The notes: generated by a model not told the origin, from the letters alone. Numbered from the stretch's first letter, positions 24,479 to 33,536 are shown. The stretch is 63,927 bases of DNA from Faecalibacterium sp. An122 (GCF_002160895.1 NZ_NFLL01000016.1:1-63927); one strand, 5' to 3'. Numbers and translations are program-made.

Positions 24479-25801
24479 ATGGCGTTACACGTTCTGGACG
24501 AAGCCAACCGCTGCCTGGGGTGCAAAAAGCCCATGTGCCAGCAGGGCTGCCCCATCAGCACCAACATTCCCGAAGTCATCCGCCTGCTGAAGGCCGGCGA
24601 GATGGACAAGGCGGGCCGGATGCTGTTTGAAAACAACCCCCTGACCACCGTCTGCAGCCTGGTCTGCGACCACGAAAAGCAGTGCGAGGGCCATTGCATC
24701 CGCAACCGGATGCCCTCCCACGACCCGGTACACTTCTCGGTGATTGAGAACTACATTTCCACCACCTACGCCAACAAGATGGTGGCCGGCCCCGCCCCCA
24801 AGAACGGCATGCGGGCCGCCATCATTGGTTCCGGCCCGGCCGGCCTGACCATTGCGGTGCTGCTGGCCCGGTGGGGTTACGACATCACCATCTTTGAGGC
24901 CCGGGACAAGATCGGCGGCGTCATGCGGTACGGCATCCCCAACTACCGCCTGCCCGACAGCGTCCTGGACGACTTCCAGTACCGTCACCTGGAGCTGAAG
25001 GGCATCAAGGTCCGCACCAACACCGAAATCGGCCGCACCCTCACCATCGACGACCTGTTCCGGGACGGCTACAAGAGCATTTTCATCGGCGCCGGCCTGT
25101 GGAAGGCCAACGCCATGCACATCAAGGGCGAGAGCCTGGGCAATGTGGCCTTCGGCATCGACTACCTGGCCAACAGCAAGGCCTTCCGGCTGGGGGACAA
25201 TGTGGCGGTCATCGGCGTGGGCAACTCGGCCATGGACTGCGCCCGCACCGCCATCCGCAACGGCGCCCGCCACGTCACCTGCTACGCCCGCCGGGACGAG
25301 AGCTGCATCAGCGCCTCGGCCTATGAGGTCAGCTACGCCAAGCTGGAGGGCGTGGGCTTCCGGTTCTGCAAGGCCCCGGTGGAGATCCGGGACGACGGCC
25401 TGATCTGCCGCGACACCGTCAAGGGCGAGGACGGCCGTTTCACCCAGGTGGAGGGCAGCGAGAAATTCTACGCCCACACCGGCGTCATCATCTCGGTGAG
25501 CCAGGGCTCCGAGAGCAGCCTGATTCAGACCACCACCGGCATCGACACCAACCAGAAGGGCCTGCTGACGGTGGATCCCAGCGGCCGCACCACCCGTCCC
25601 GGCGTCTTTGCCGGCGGCGACGCCGTCAAGGGCGCCCGCACCGTGGTGGAGGCTGTGGCCATGGCCAAGGACGTGGCCGTCGCCATGGACGAGTATATGA
25701 AGTCCCTGCCCGCCGACGATGCCGCCGATCCCTACGCCAACATCCCGGTCTTTGACACCCCCACCTCCGACGTGCTGGGGGAGCAGGATCTGAAGATCTG
25801 A
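24479..25801 (+). CDS. GltD-like NAD(P)-binding flavoprotein oxidoreductase
   Basis: 440 residues of the glutamate-synthase small-subunit fold. The N-terminal domain holds two cysteine groups (CLGCKKPMCQQGCP at 12-25; CSLVCDHEKQCEGHC at about 59-73) for 4Fe-4S clusters. FAD binding is at AAIIGSGPAGL (about 112), NADPH binding at VAVIGVGNSAMD (about 242), and the last FAD motif is GVFAGGDAVKG. No large glutamate synthase subunit is nearby, so it may be a stand-alone oxidoreductase, like NfnB or the large subunit of similar bifurcating enzymes. GGAGGA precedes the ATG. Confidence 0.88.
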   Translation: MALHVLDEANRCLGCKKPMCQQGCPISTNIPEVIRLLKAGEMDKAGRMLFENNPLTTVCSLVCDHEKQCEGHCIRNRMPSHDPVHFSVIENYISTTYANKMVAGPAPKNGMRAAIIGSGPAGLTIAVLLARWGYDITIFEARDKIGGVMRYGIPNYRLPDSVLDDFQYRHLELKGIKVRTNTEIGRTLTIDDLFRDGYKSIFIGAGLWKANAMHIKGESLGNVAFGIDYLANSKAFRLGDNVAVIGVGNSAMDCARTAIRNGARHVTCYARRDESCISASAYEVSYAKLEGVGFRFCKAPVEIRDDGLICRDTVKGEDGRFTQVEGSEKFYAHTGVIISVSQGSESSLIQTTTGIDTNQKGLLTVDPSGRTTRPGVFAGGDAVKGARTVVEAVAMAKDVAVAMDEYMKSLPADDAADPYANIPVFDTPTSDVLGEQDLKI

Positions 25802-25817
25802 TGCACAGGGATTTCAC

Positions 25818-25896
25818 TTGACCTCTCTGGGCCTTTTTGATAGAATAAAGTTGTCCCGCGTCTGCTGGTTTCGGCGGACGCGGGGCTTTTCTTTTT
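25818..25896 (+). ncRNA. Promoter followed at once by a terminator: possible 40-nt RNA
   Basis: TTGACC (25818-25823), 17-bp spacer and TAGAAT (25841-25846) are followed at the expected start site by a strong hairpin (CCCGCGTC/GACGCGGG, 25855-25885) and a T-rich run. The hairpin alone may simply terminate the GltD-like gene; with the promoter it would give a roughly 42-nt RNA. Confidence 0.4.
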
Positions 25897-25982
25897 TGCC
25901 TTGTTCCGGGGAAAATCCTTTTTCCTGGATAGGTCCGGACCCGAGGCCCATATCATACTTTTGTGCGGGCCTTCTCCGGGCT

Positions 25983-26011
25983 TTGATTTCTTTCCGTTTG
26001 CGTGGCATACT
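25983..26011 (+). promoter_or_regulatory. Promoter of the YitT-family gene
   Basis: TTGATT (25983-25988), 17-bp spacer, extended CATACT (26006-26011). Confidence 0.55.
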
Positions 26012-26031
26012 GCATCAAGGAGGTGTCTGCC

Positions 26032-26904
26032 ATGAATCACCGCAGCGAAACGCTCCGCATTCTGCGGACCGCCCTGGCCCTGGTGGCCGGCAACGCCCTT
26101 TACTCCCTCACCGTGGTCCTGTTCCTGATTCCCTCCGGCCTGATTACTGGCGGCGCCACCGGCATCGCCCTGGCCGCCAACCGCGTCAGCGGCCTGCCGG
26201 TGTCGGGGGTGCTTCTCTTTGTCAACGTCCTGATGCTGGTGGTGGGCTGGGTCCTGCTGGGCCGCCGGTTCGCCATCTCCACCCTGGCCAGCACCTTTCT
26301 GTCCCCCCTCACCCTGGCCATCTGGGAGGGACTGTTCCAGGATTACGTCCTCACCGACGACCTGCTGCTGTGCACCATCTTCGCTGGGCTGGGCATCGGC
26401 ATTTCTCTGGGCATCGTCATCCGCACCGGCGGTTCCACCGGCGGCATGGACATTCCCCCGCTGGTTCTCCAGAAGTATTTCCGCATCCCGGTGGCGTTCA
26501 GCATGACCTTCTTTGACCTCACCATCCTGATGGCCCAGGCCGTCTCCAGCCCCAAGGAACAGGTGCTCTACGGCATCGTGCTGGTGTTTGTCTACTCCAC
26601 CGTCCTGGATAAGGTCATCATGATGGGCGAGCACCGCACCGAGGTCAAGATCATCAGCGCCCACACCGACGAAATCCGTTCGGTAATCCTCTCGGAGCTG
26701 GACCGGGGCGTCACCCTTCTGTCCGCCGAGGGCGGCTATCTCCGCCAGCCCGGCCAGCTGCTGCTGACCGTCATCTCCAACCGCCAGCTTCCCCGGCTGG
26801 AAAAGTTGGTCCGGGCCATCGACCCCGCCTGCTTTATGGTGGTCAACGAGGTCACCGAGGTCCGGGGCCGGGGCTTCTCCCTGGAAAAAGACTACCGAGA
26901 ATAA
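26032..26904 (+). CDS. YitT-family membrane protein with a DUF2179 domain
   Basis: 290 residues: five to six membrane segments (about 12-190) with the glycine-rich family motifs GLITGGATGIAL and RTGGSTGGMD. A cytoplasmic C-terminal domain follows (about 195-290, VKIISAHTDEIRSVI through LPRLEKLVRAIDP), the DUF2179 part. Function unknown; transport has been suggested for the family. AAGGAGG precedes the ATG at 26032. A second, shorter YitT-like protein lies at 38811. Confidence 0.9.
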   Translation: MNHRSETLRILRTALALVAGNALYSLTVVLFLIPSGLITGGATGIALAANRVSGLPVSGVLLFVNVLMLVVGWVLLGRRFAISTLASTFLSPLTLAIWEGLFQDYVLTDDLLLCTIFAGLGIGISLGIVIRTGGSTGGMDIPPLVLQKYFRIPVAFSMTFFDLTILMAQAVSSPKEQVLYGIVLVFVYSTVLDKVIMMGEHRTEVKIISAHTDEIRSVILSELDRGVTLLSAEGGYLRQPGQLLLTVISNRQLPRLEKLVRAIDPACFMVVNEVTEVRGRGFSLEKDYRE

Positions 26905-26912
26905 CCTTTACA

Positions 26913-26950
26913 ACAAAAGCGCCCTTCCAAACCGGAAGGGCGCTCTTTTG
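26913..26950. terminator. Bidirectional terminator
   Basis: AGCGCCCTTCC-aaacc-GGAAGGGCGCT with flanking A and T runs; serves both convergent genes. Confidence 0.9.
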
Positions 26951-26972
26951 TTCGATGCTGTTTTGGTTGGGA

Positions 26973-28097
26973 TCAGGCCACCTGAGCGCCTTCCCGCAGG
27001 GTTGCCAGGACCCGGTCCTGGAGGGCCAGCAGATGGACATAGCCCTCGCCCATGGTCTCGGTGTAGCTGGCGTAGGTCTCCAGATCGGCGTCGGTGGGGG
27101 CCAGATTCAGGCTCTCGGCCACCGCCTGGAAGATCAGCAGCTGGTTGCAGGAGGTCAGGATATCCTGCTCGGTGTCGGCCAGCAGGGCGTCGGCGCTGTC
27201 GTAGCCCAGGAAGCCGGACAGGAACTCATCCAGGGTGCTGTAGCCGAACATGGATGCGTAGTTGTTGTAGTAGCTCAGCTGGCTGTTCACCTGGTAGTTC
27301 AGCACCACGTCGGGAATGCTGGACACCTTGGACTCCTCGGTCAGGTAGTCCACAATGGCGTTGGTCAGGTTGGACTGGTACAGGGCATCGTAGAAGTACT
27401 GGTCCACCTGGTCCACGGTGTGCAGGTCGTTCAGCTCGCCGAAGTTCTCCTCCACCCAGGCGTCGGTGGCCTCGGGCAGGACGCTGACCGACAGGCTGTT
27501 CAGGGTGACGTTGAAGACGGCTTCCTTGCCCGAGAGGGTGATGGTGTTGCCGGCCTCATCGGTGGAGTCGCCGTAGTCGTCGGGGAAGGTGACGGTCACA
27601 TCGAAGTTGTCCCCCACGTTGTGGCCGATGATCTGGTCCTCAAAGCCGGCGATGAAGGTGCCGCTGCCCAGGGTCAGGTCATAGCCCTCGGCGGTGCCGC
27701 CGGTAAAGACCACGCCGTCCACCGTACCGCTGTAGTCGATGTTGGCGATGTCCCCCTCCTCAGCTGCCCGGCCGGTGACCGGCTGATTGATGCGGTAGCT
27801 GTCCAGCAGGCTGTCCCACTGGGCCTGGAGATCCTCCTCCGAGGGCTCCACGTCGGACTTGCGCAGGGAGATGGAGGCAAAGTCCTCGGGCAGGGTCACA
27901 TAGTCCAGGGCGGTGACCCCTTCCCAATGGCCGTTGGTGTCGAGGCCCTGGCTGTAGGTAAAGTTCTGATAGTCGTAATTGGCGGCGGGGCCCAGCACCG
28001 AGCTGGTGGCCTCCGAAGAGGACGCGCCGCAGCCGGCCGCCGAAATCGCCAGCGCCAGCGCCGCGGCCAGCGCCGCAGCAGAACGAAGATGCTTCAA
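26973..28097 (-). CDS. Secreted trigger-factor-like peptidyl-prolyl isomerase lipoprotein
   Basis: 374 residues. N-terminal signal peptide with lipobox SAAGC (Cys about 23) anchors it outside the membrane. An FKBP-type domain follows (about 115-200: GDIANIDYSGTVDGVVF, LTLGSGTFIAGFEDQIIG, FPDDYG). The rest is helical and resembles the trigger-factor C-terminal chaperone arms. It is thus a probable extracellular foldase, parallel to PrsA. The start is TTG (28097), set by AGGAGG 8 nt upstream; the nearest in-frame ATG does not fit. No ribosome-binding domain of true trigger factor is present. Confidence 0.85.
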   Translation of the reverse strand: MKHLRSAAALAAALALAISAAGCGASSSEATSSVLGPAANYDYQNFTYSQGLDTNGHWEGVTALDYVTLPEDFASISLRKSDVEPSEEDLQAQWDSLLDSYRINQPVTGRAAEEGDIANIDYSGTVDGVVFTGGTAEGYDLTLGSGTFIAGFEDQIIGHNVGDNFDVTVTFPDDYGDSTDEAGNTITLSGKEAVFNVTLNSLSVSVLPEATDAWVEENFGELNDLHTVDQVDQYFYDALYQSNLTNAIVDYLTEESKVSSIPDVVLNYQVNSQLSYYNNYASMFGYSTLDEFLSGFLGYDSADALLADTEQDILTSCNQLLIFQAVAESLNLAPTDADLETYASYTETMGEGYVHLLALQDRVLATLREGAQVA

Positions 28098-28190
28098 GTG
28101 AAAAACCTCCTGATGACAGGGGCGCAGCGGGCCGCCGCGCCGGTTGTATTGGGTGCAAAAGATCTGCCCGGGCCGGGCAGGATGTACTTC

Positions 28191-28231
28191 AGTATAGCGG
28201 ACAATTGTAAAAAAAGAAAGTTCTTTTACAA
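28191..28231 (-). promoter_or_regulatory. Foldase promoter with an inverted repeat
   Basis: Minus-strand TATACT (28196-28191) with a poor -35. The -35 zone is covered by TTGTAAA-N13-TTTACAA (28205-28231), a candidate operator. Confidence 0.5.
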
Positions 28232-28292
28232 AATTCCCATAAACTTTCCCCATGGCGGTCTCTGCGGCTGGAAAAGCCCGCCCCCTTTGTGC

Positions 28293-28298
28293 TACAAT
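28293..28298 (+). promoter_or_regulatory. -10 of the malic enzyme promoter
   Basis: TACAAT with TG one base further upstream (GTGC-TACAAT). The -35 is weak. Confidence 0.45.
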
Positions 28299-28331
28299 AG
28301 AAAAAACGTCAGCCATATGGAGGAGGATTCT

Positions 28332-29504
28332 ATGGATTACAATAAAGCAGCTCTCGAAATGCACGAGACCCACCACGGCAAGGTGGGCATTGTCAGCAAG
28401 GTGGAGGTCAAGACCCGGGACAATCTGTCCACCGCCTACACCCCCGGCGTGGCCGAGCCCTGCCGCAAGATTGCCGCCAACCCCGAGGACGTCTACCGCT
28501 ACACCTTTAAGAACAACATGGTGGCGGTGGTCTCCAACGGCACCGCCGTGCTGGGCCTGGGCGACATCGGCCCCGAAGCCGCCCTGCCGGTGATGGAGGG
28601 CAAAGCGGTCCTGTTCAAGCAGTTCGGCGGGGTGGACGCCTTCCCCGTCTGCATCAACGCCCCCGACGCCGCCAGCGTCATCGCGGCCTGCAAGGCCATC
28701 GCCCCCACCTTCGGCGGCATCAACCTGGAGGACATCAAGAGCCCCGAGTGCTTTGAGATCGAGCAGGTGCTGGAGAAGGAGCTGGACATCCCGGTCTTCC
28801 ACGATGACCAGCACGGCACCGCCATTGTGGTGACCGCCGCCCTCATCAACGCCCTGCGGGTGGTGGGCAAAAAGATGGAGGAGGCCCACATCGTCCTGAA
28901 CGGCCCCGGCGCCGCCGGCACCGCCATCATCAAGATGCTGATGACCGCCGGCGCCAAGGACATCATCGCCGTGGACCAGTTCGGCACCCTGTACAAGGGC
29001 TGCAACAGTGCCGAGGCCCACAAGAACTGGCTGGGCGAAGTCACCAACCCCCGCCAGATCAAGGGCGGCCTGGCCGAGGCCATTGAGGGGGCCGACGTGT
29101 TCATCGGCGTGTCCAAGCCCGGCTGCCTGACCACCGAGATGTGCCGCCACATGGCCAAGGACGCCATCGTCTTTGCCATGGCCAACCCCACCCCCGAGAT
29201 CATGCCCGACGAGGCCAAGGCCGGCGGTGTGCGGGTGATTGCCACCGGCCGCAGCGACTTCCCCAACCAGGTCAACAACGTTCTGTGCTTCCCCGGCCTG
29301 TTCAAGGGCGCCCTGTCGGTGCGGGCCCGGGACATCAACGATTCCATGAAACTGGCCGCCGCCTACGCCATCGCCGACCTGATCACCGACGAAGAGCGCA
29401 GCGACGAGTACATCATCCCCAACGCCTTTGACCCCCGCGTGGCCGAGAGCGTGGCCAACGCCGTGGCCCAGGCTGCCCGGGAGACCGGCGTGGCCCGGCT
29501 GTAA
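28332..29504 (+). CDS. NAD(P)-dependent malic enzyme
   Basis: Oxidative decarboxylation of malate to pyruvate. 390 residues, the compact bacterial form. Malic domain: [11 protein letters not shown] with catalytic Tyr, [20 protein letters not shown] with catalytic Lys, and the metal site [12 protein letters not shown]. The NAD domain has [17 protein letters not shown] precedes the ATG at 28332; longer in-frame upstream sequence overlaps a different gene and promoter. First gene of the C4-acid operon with fumarase, spaced 12 bp. Confidence 0.95.
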   Translation: MDYNKAALEMHETHHGKVGIVSKVEVKTRDNLSTAYTPGVAEPCRKIAANPEDVYRYTFKNNMVAVVSNGTAVLGLGDIGPEAALPVMEGKAVLFKQFGGVDAFPVCINAPDAASVIAACKAIAPTFGGINLEDIKSPECFEIEQVLEKELDIPVFHDDQHGTAIVVTAALINALRVVGKKMEEAHIVLNGPGAAGTAIIKMLMTAGAKDIIAVDQFGTLYKGCNSAEAHKNWLGEVTNPRQIKGGLAEAIEGADVFIGVSKPGCLTTEMCRHMAKDAIVFAMANPTPEIMPDEAKAGGVRVIATGRSDFPNQVNNVLCFPGLFKGALSVRARDINDSMKLAAAYAIADLITDEERSDEYIIPNAFDPRVAESVANAVAQAARETGVARL

Positions 29505-29516
29505 GGAGGGAACGCC

Positions 29517-30356
29517 ATGAGAACCATCCCCGCCCAGCGGATCACCGAGGCGGTGGCGGCCCTGTGCATTGAGGCCAACACCCATCTGCCCGCCGACGTG
29601 GAAGCCGCTCTGCAGGCGGCCCGGGCCTCCGAGCCCTGGCCTCTGGCCCAGACCACCCTGGGCCTGTTGTGCGACAACCTGACCGCCGCCGGCGAGGCCG
29701 GCCTGCCTATCTGCCAGGACACCGGCATGGCCTGTGTCTTTGTGGAGCTGGGCACCGACGTCCACATTGAGGGGGACTTTGAGGCCGCCATCCACGAGGG
29801 CGTCCGCCGGGGCTACACCGACGGATACCTGCGCAAGAGCATTGCCGCCGATCCCCTCCGCCGGGGCAACACCGGCGACAACACCCCCGCCGCCATCACC
29901 GTCCATCTGGTCAACGGCGAGGGCTGCACCATCACCGTGGCCCCCAAGGGCTTCGGCAGCGAGAACATGAGCCGCATCGGGATGCTCAAGCCCGCCGACG
30001 GCGTGGAGGGATTCAAGCAGTTTGTGGTGGACACCGTCCGCCAGGCTGGCTCCAACCCCTGCCCGCCGGTGATTCTGGGCGTGGGCGTGGGCGGCAGCTT
30101 TGACAAGGTGGCCTATCTGGCCAAGAAAGCCCTGCTGCGTCCCCTGGATGTTCCCAATCCCGACCCCTACTACGCCGACCTGGAAAAGGCCCTGCTGGAG
30201 GAAATCAACGCGCTGGGCATCGGGCCCCAAGGCTTCGGCGGCCGCACCACCTGTCTGGGCCTGGCCATCGAGCAGATGCCCACCCATGTGGCCGGCCTGC
30301 CGGTGGCGGTGAACGTCTCCTGTCACGTCACCCGCCGGGCCACCGCCCAGCTGTGA
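29517..30356 (+). CDS. Class I fumarate hydratase, alpha subunit
   Basis: 279 residues of the Fe-S hydro-lyase alpha (TtdA/FumA N-terminal) family. The 4Fe-4S ligands are expected in LPICQDTGM (Cys about 63), SNPCPPVILGVG (Cys about 181) and GRTTCLGLA (Cys about 250). AAGGAGG precedes the ATG. Works with the next gene to interconvert fumarate and malate; the same family also holds L-tartrate dehydratase, but malic enzyme next door favours fumarase. Confidence 0.92.
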   Translation: MRTIPAQRITEAVAALCIEANTHLPADVEAALQAARASEPWPLAQTTLGLLCDNLTAAGEAGLPICQDTGMACVFVELGTDVHIEGDFEAAIHEGVRRGYTDGYLRKSIAADPLRRGNTGDNTPAAITVHLVNGEGCTITVAPKGFGSENMSRIGMLKPADGVEGFKQFVVDTVRQAGSNPCPPVILGVGVGGSFDKVAYLAKKALLRPLDVPNPDPYYADLEKALLEEINALGIGPQGFGGRTTCLGLAIEQMPTHVAGLPVAVNVSCHVTRRATAQL

Positions 30357-30405
30357 GCCGCCGGCCCAGCCATTCACCTGTTTACAAGCAAGGAGTCGAA
30401 CCCCT

Positions 30406-30960
30406 ATGGAATACAAACTGACAGCCCCCTGCACAGCAGAAGACCTGGCCCCCCTGCGGGCCGGGGACACCGTGCTGCTGTCGGGGGTGGTGTACACCGC
30501 CCGCGACCAGGCCCACAAGCGGATGATGGAGGCTCTGGACGCCGGCGAGGCCCTGCCCTTCCCCATTGAGGGCAGCGCCATCTACTACGTCGGCCCCACC
30601 CCCGAGCGGCCCGGTCAGGTCATCGGCTCGGCGGGTCCCACCACCTCGGGCCGCATGGACGCCATGTCCCCCCGTCTGCTGGACCTGGGCAACAAGATCA
30701 TGATCGGCAAGGGCAAGCGCAGCGACGCCGTCAAGGCCGCCGTCCAGCGCAACGGCGCCGTCTATCTGGCCGCCCTGGGCGGAGCCGGCGCCCTGATGGC
30801 CAAGAGCGTGGAATCGCTGGAGGTCATCGCCTGGCCCGATCTGGGCTGTGAGGCGGTCCGCCGGCTCACCGTCCAGGATATGCCTCTGACCGTCATTCTG
30901 GACAGCGTGGGAGGCGACCTGTACCAGGCCGGCCCTGCCGCCTATCTGGCCAGCCTGTAA
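30406..30960 (+). CDS. Class I fumarate hydratase, beta subunit
   Basis: 184 residues, the swivelling domain that completes the active site. GDTVLLSGVVYTARDQAHKRM, IYYVGPTPERPGQVIGSAGPTTSGRMD and KGKRSDAV are the family blocks. AAGGAG precedes the ATG. No terminator follows, and 110 bp separate it from the metal regulator. Confidence 0.92.
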   Translation: MEYKLTAPCTAEDLAPLRAGDTVLLSGVVYTARDQAHKRMMEALDAGEALPFPIEGSAIYYVGPTPERPGQVIGSAGPTTSGRMDAMSPRLLDLGNKIMIGKGKRSDAVKAAVQRNGAVYLAALGGAGALMAKSVESLEVIAWPDLGCEAVRRLTVQDMPLTVILDSVGGDLYQAGPAAYLASL

Positions 30961-30984
30961 CGGCCTGAAACCGGCCCCCTGACC

Positions 30985-31013
30985 TTGCGTTACGACGCCG
31001 GTTGTGGTACTCT
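30985..31013 (+). promoter_or_regulatory. Probable promoter of the DtxR-family gene
   Basis: TTGCGT (30985-30990), 17-bp spacer, TACTCT (31008-31013). Confidence 0.45.
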
Positions 31014-31070
31014 TATCATAATCCCATCATCACCTGCCCGCCGGGCAGAAAACAGGAGGCAGAACCAATC

Positions 31071-31463
31071 ATGACCATCCACCAGTCCGCAGAAGATTAC
31101 CTGGAAACCATCCTGATGCTGACCGAGCGTCAGGGCAAGGTGCGCTCCATCGACGTTGTCAATGAGCTGGGCTTCACCAAGGCCAGCGTCAGCATCGCCA
31201 TGAAAAAGCTGCGCGAAAACGGCTACATCGCGGTGGACGGCGAGGGCAATCTGACCCTGCTGCCGCCGGGCAAAGAAATCGCAGAGCGGATCTACAGCCG
31301 TCACCGCCTGCTGACCCACTTCTTTATGCAGCTGGGAGTGGACGAAAAGACCGCCGCCGAGGACGCCTGCAAGGCGGAACACATCCTCAGCGAGGTCACC
31401 CTGGAGAAAATCCGCCAGCGCGCCCTCCTCACCGACGCCGAGAGCACCTGCCAGGGCGAATAA
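31071..31463 (+). CDS. DtxR/MntR-family metal-dependent regulator
   Basis: 130 residues: winged helix (MTIHQSAEDYLETILMLTER, RSIDVVNELGFTKASVS) then the metal-binding dimer domain with SRHRLLTHFFMQLGV and EDACKAEHILSEV. It lacks the SH3-like third domain, as MntR does. The His/Glu/Asp ligands point to Mn or Fe sensing. AGGAGG precedes the ATG at 31071. No metal transporter is adjacent. Confidence 0.9.
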   Translation: MTIHQSAEDYLETILMLTERQGKVRSIDVVNELGFTKASVSIAMKKLRENGYIAVDGEGNLTLLPPGKEIAERIYSRHRLLTHFFMQLGVDEKTAAEDACKAEHILSEVTLEKIRQRALLTDAESTCQGE

Positions 31464-31495
31464 GTCCCCATCGTTTCCACAGCGCCAAAAACAAC

Positions 31496-31537
31496 AAAAA
31501 GCCCGCCGTCCCGAAAACCAGGACGGCGGGCTTTTTA
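31496..31537. terminator. Bidirectional terminator
   Basis: AGCCCGCCGTCC / GGACGGCGGGCT with A and T runs, between convergent genes. Confidence 0.9.
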
Positions 31538-31563
31538 TGATTCAGATTGGATGGAAAAATCCC

Positions 31564-33153
31564 TTACTTTGCCTTGGGGCCAGCGTTGGCGATCTCAGCG
31601 GCCATGTGGGGATACTTCTTGGAGAAGTTGTCCTCGAACATCTTGGCCAGCTTGTTGGCCTGCTCGTCGTAAGCAGCCTTGTCAGCCCACATGCCGCGGG
31701 CATCCAGCATCTCGGCGGGCACGCCGGGGCAGCTGGTGGGATAGTCCACGTTGAAGACGTCGTGATGCTTGAACTCCACGTTGTCAAAGTCGCCGTTCAG
31801 AGCAGCGGAGACCATGGCGCGGGTGTAGCTCAGCTTCATGCGCTTGGCGCCTGCAGCTGCGCTGCCGCCTGCCCAGCCGGTGTTGACCAGGTAGACCTTG
31901 GTGCCGTAAGCATCCAGCTTGTCGCCCAGCATCTTGGCGTAGACCTGGGGATCCATGGGCATGAAGGGCTCGCCGAACAGGGTGGAGAAGGTGGGCTGGG
32001 GCTCGGTGATGCCGCGCTCGGTGCCGGCCAGCTTGGAAGTGAAGCCGGTGACGAAGTGGTACATGGCGGCTTCCTTGCTCAGACGGCTGATCGGAGGCAG
32101 AACGCCGAAGGCGTCAGCGGTCAGGAAGATGACCACCTTGGGGATGCCGCCCTCGCCGGGGATCTGAGCGTTGGAGATGTAGTCCACGGGGTAGCCCACG
32201 CGGGTGTTCTCGGTCAGGCTGTCGTCGTCAAAGTTCAGCTCGCGGGTCTCGGGGTCCATGACCACGTTCTCCACCAGAGAACCAAACTTGATGGCGCGGA
32301 AGATGTCGGGCTCGTTCTCCTCTTTCAGGTTGATGCACTTGGCGTAGCAGCCGCCCTCAAAGTTGAAGATGCCGTCGGGGCTCCAGCCGTGCTCGTCGTC
32401 GCCGATCAGCTTGCGGGCGGGGTCAGCAGACAGGGTGGTCTTGCCGGTGCCGGACAGGCCGAAGAAGACGGCGGTCTCGTGGGTCTCGGGGTCCATGTTG
32501 GCCGAGCAGTGCATGGGCAGGACGTTCTCCTTGGTCATGACGTAGTTCATGGTGGAGAAGACGCTCTTCTTGATCTCGCCGCTGTACTGGCTGCCGGCGA
32601 TGACGATGAGGTGAGCCTCATAGTCGATCATGATGGCGGCCTCGCTGTTGACGCCGTCCACAGCGGGATCGCACTTGAAGCCGGGGGCCACCAGCATGGT
32701 GTAGTCAGCCTCGCCGTACTCGGCCAGCTGCTCTGCGGTGGGGCGGATCAGCAGCTGGTGGATGAACAGGTTCTGGCTGGCCAGCTCATTGATGATGCGG
32801 AACTTCTTGGTGTACTTGGGGTCTGCGCCGGCGTAGCCGTCGAAGATGAAGATCTCGCGGCCCTGCAGGTAGGCAGCCACTTTGCCCTTGATGGCGTCGA
32901 ACTTCTCGCGGCTGATGGGGCGGTTGACCTTGCCCCAGGCGATGTCATTGTGCACACCCTCGGTGTCCACAATGAACTTGTCGTTGGGCGAGCGGCCGGT
33001 GTACTTGCCGGTGGTCACCACCAGGGCGCCGGTCTTGCTCAGGCTGCCCTCGCCGCGGCGCAGTGCAGCCTCAGTCAGCTGTGCAGGGGTCAGGTTGCGG
33101 TACACGGCCTTGGGGCCAATGATGCCGTATTTCTCAATGCCATACGTTTCCAT
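31564..33153 (-). CDS. pckA: Phosphoenolpyruvate carboxykinase (ATP)
   Basis: Interconverts oxaloacetate and PEP; in fermenting gut anaerobes it often runs toward oxaloacetate. 529 residues. The P-loop GLSGTGKTTLSADP, the metal site DDEHGWSPDGIFNFEGGCY and the substrate loop GRSPNDKFIVD are intact. GGAGGG precedes the ATG. With malic enzyme and fumarase it forms a C4-dicarboxylate branch. Confidence 0.96.
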   Translation of the reverse strand: METYGIEKYGIIGPKAVYRNLTPAQLTEAALRRGEGSLSKTGALVVTTGKYTGRSPNDKFIVDTEGVHNDIAWGKVNRPISREKFDAIKGKVAAYLQGREIFIFDGYAGADPKYTKKFRIINELASQNLFIHQLLIRPTAEQLAEYGEADYTMLVAPGFKCDPAVDGVNSEAAIMIDYEAHLIVIAGSQYSGEIKKSVFSTMNYVMTKENVLPMHCSANMDPETHETAVFFGLSGTGKTTLSADPARKLIGDDEHGWSPDGIFNFEGGCYAKCINLKEENEPDIFRAIKFGSLVENVVMDPETRELNFDDDSLTENTRVGYPVDYISNAQIPGEGGIPKVVIFLTADAFGVLPPISRLSKEAAMYHFVTGFTSKLAGTERGITEPQPTFSTLFGEPFMPMDPQVYAKMLGDKLDAYGTKVYLVNTGWAGGSAAAGAKRMKLSYTRAMVSAALNGDFDNVEFKHHDVFNVDYPTSCPGVPAEMLDARGMWADKAAYDEQANKLAKMFEDNFSKKYPHMAAEIANAGPKAK

Positions 33154-33241
33154 TGCTTACGTCCCTCCGTTTAGTGTTTATCCATAGACAAGACGCCGCC
33201 CTGCATCCCGCCAGGCGGCACATACCTATCTGGTCAGTGTA

Positions 33242-33271
33242 ATTATACCACATTTTTCCCGCACATTACAA
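33242..33271 (-). promoter_or_regulatory. pckA promoter
   Basis: Minus strand TTGTAA (33271-33266), 18-bp spacer, extended TGG-TATAAT (33247-33242 for the hexamer). Confidence 0.75.
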
Positions 33272-33391
33272 GGGCACAAGCCGCTTTTTGGATGCTCCCA
33301 CAACAAAAGGGGCAGAGATTGCCAAATGTTTGTCTATCTCCCCGGCAGGCGTAAACTTTTTGTGAACATCCGGTTTTCCGGCCCTTTCCCC

Positions 33392-33420
33392 TTGACAGAA
33401 AGGCGGGAAAGGAATATACT
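33392..33420 (+). promoter_or_regulatory. clpB promoter
   Basis: TTGACA (33392-33397), 17-bp spacer, TATACT (33415-33420). The transcript carries a roughly 225-nt leader. Confidence 0.85.
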
Positions 33421-33421
33421 A

Positions 33422-33448
33422 TTAGCAGTCGTAAGGCTAGAGTGCTAA
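33422..33448 (+). promoter_or_regulatory. CIRCE element (HrcA operator), one mismatch
   Basis: TTAGCAGTC-N9-GAGTGCTAA. The CIRCE consensus is TTAGCACTC-N9-GAGTGCTAA, so only one base differs. It sits at the transcription start of clpB, the standard place for HrcA repression. Confidence 0.9.
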
Positions 33449-33470
33449 AACCGTTCAGGAGGTGCGCTCC

Positions 33471-33536
33471 ATGATTCAATTCGTTTGCACATCCGCCCCT
33501 TTGGGGTCGGGTTTCTTTCTCCCGCCGCCGTGTTAG
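33471..33536 (+). CDS. Leader peptide ending in a polyproline stretch
   Basis: A 21-residue ORF in the clpB leader: MIQFVCTSAPL...FFLPPPC then TAG. It has an excellent ribosome site (CAGGAGG about 8 nt upstream). Pro-Pro-Pro just before the stop is a known cause of ribosome stalling. A short hairpin (GTGAC-aaa-GTCAC) follows in the 117 nt before clpB. I infer a translation-sensing leader. Confidence 0.5.
   Translation: MIQFVCTSAPLGSGFFLPPPC

Noticed and set aside
26973-30581. A single 1,202-codon minus-strand gene spanning the foldase to fumarase
   Set aside because: Only the last 374 codons resemble a protein and have a ribosome site (TTG start). The rest is antisense to malic enzyme and fumarase.
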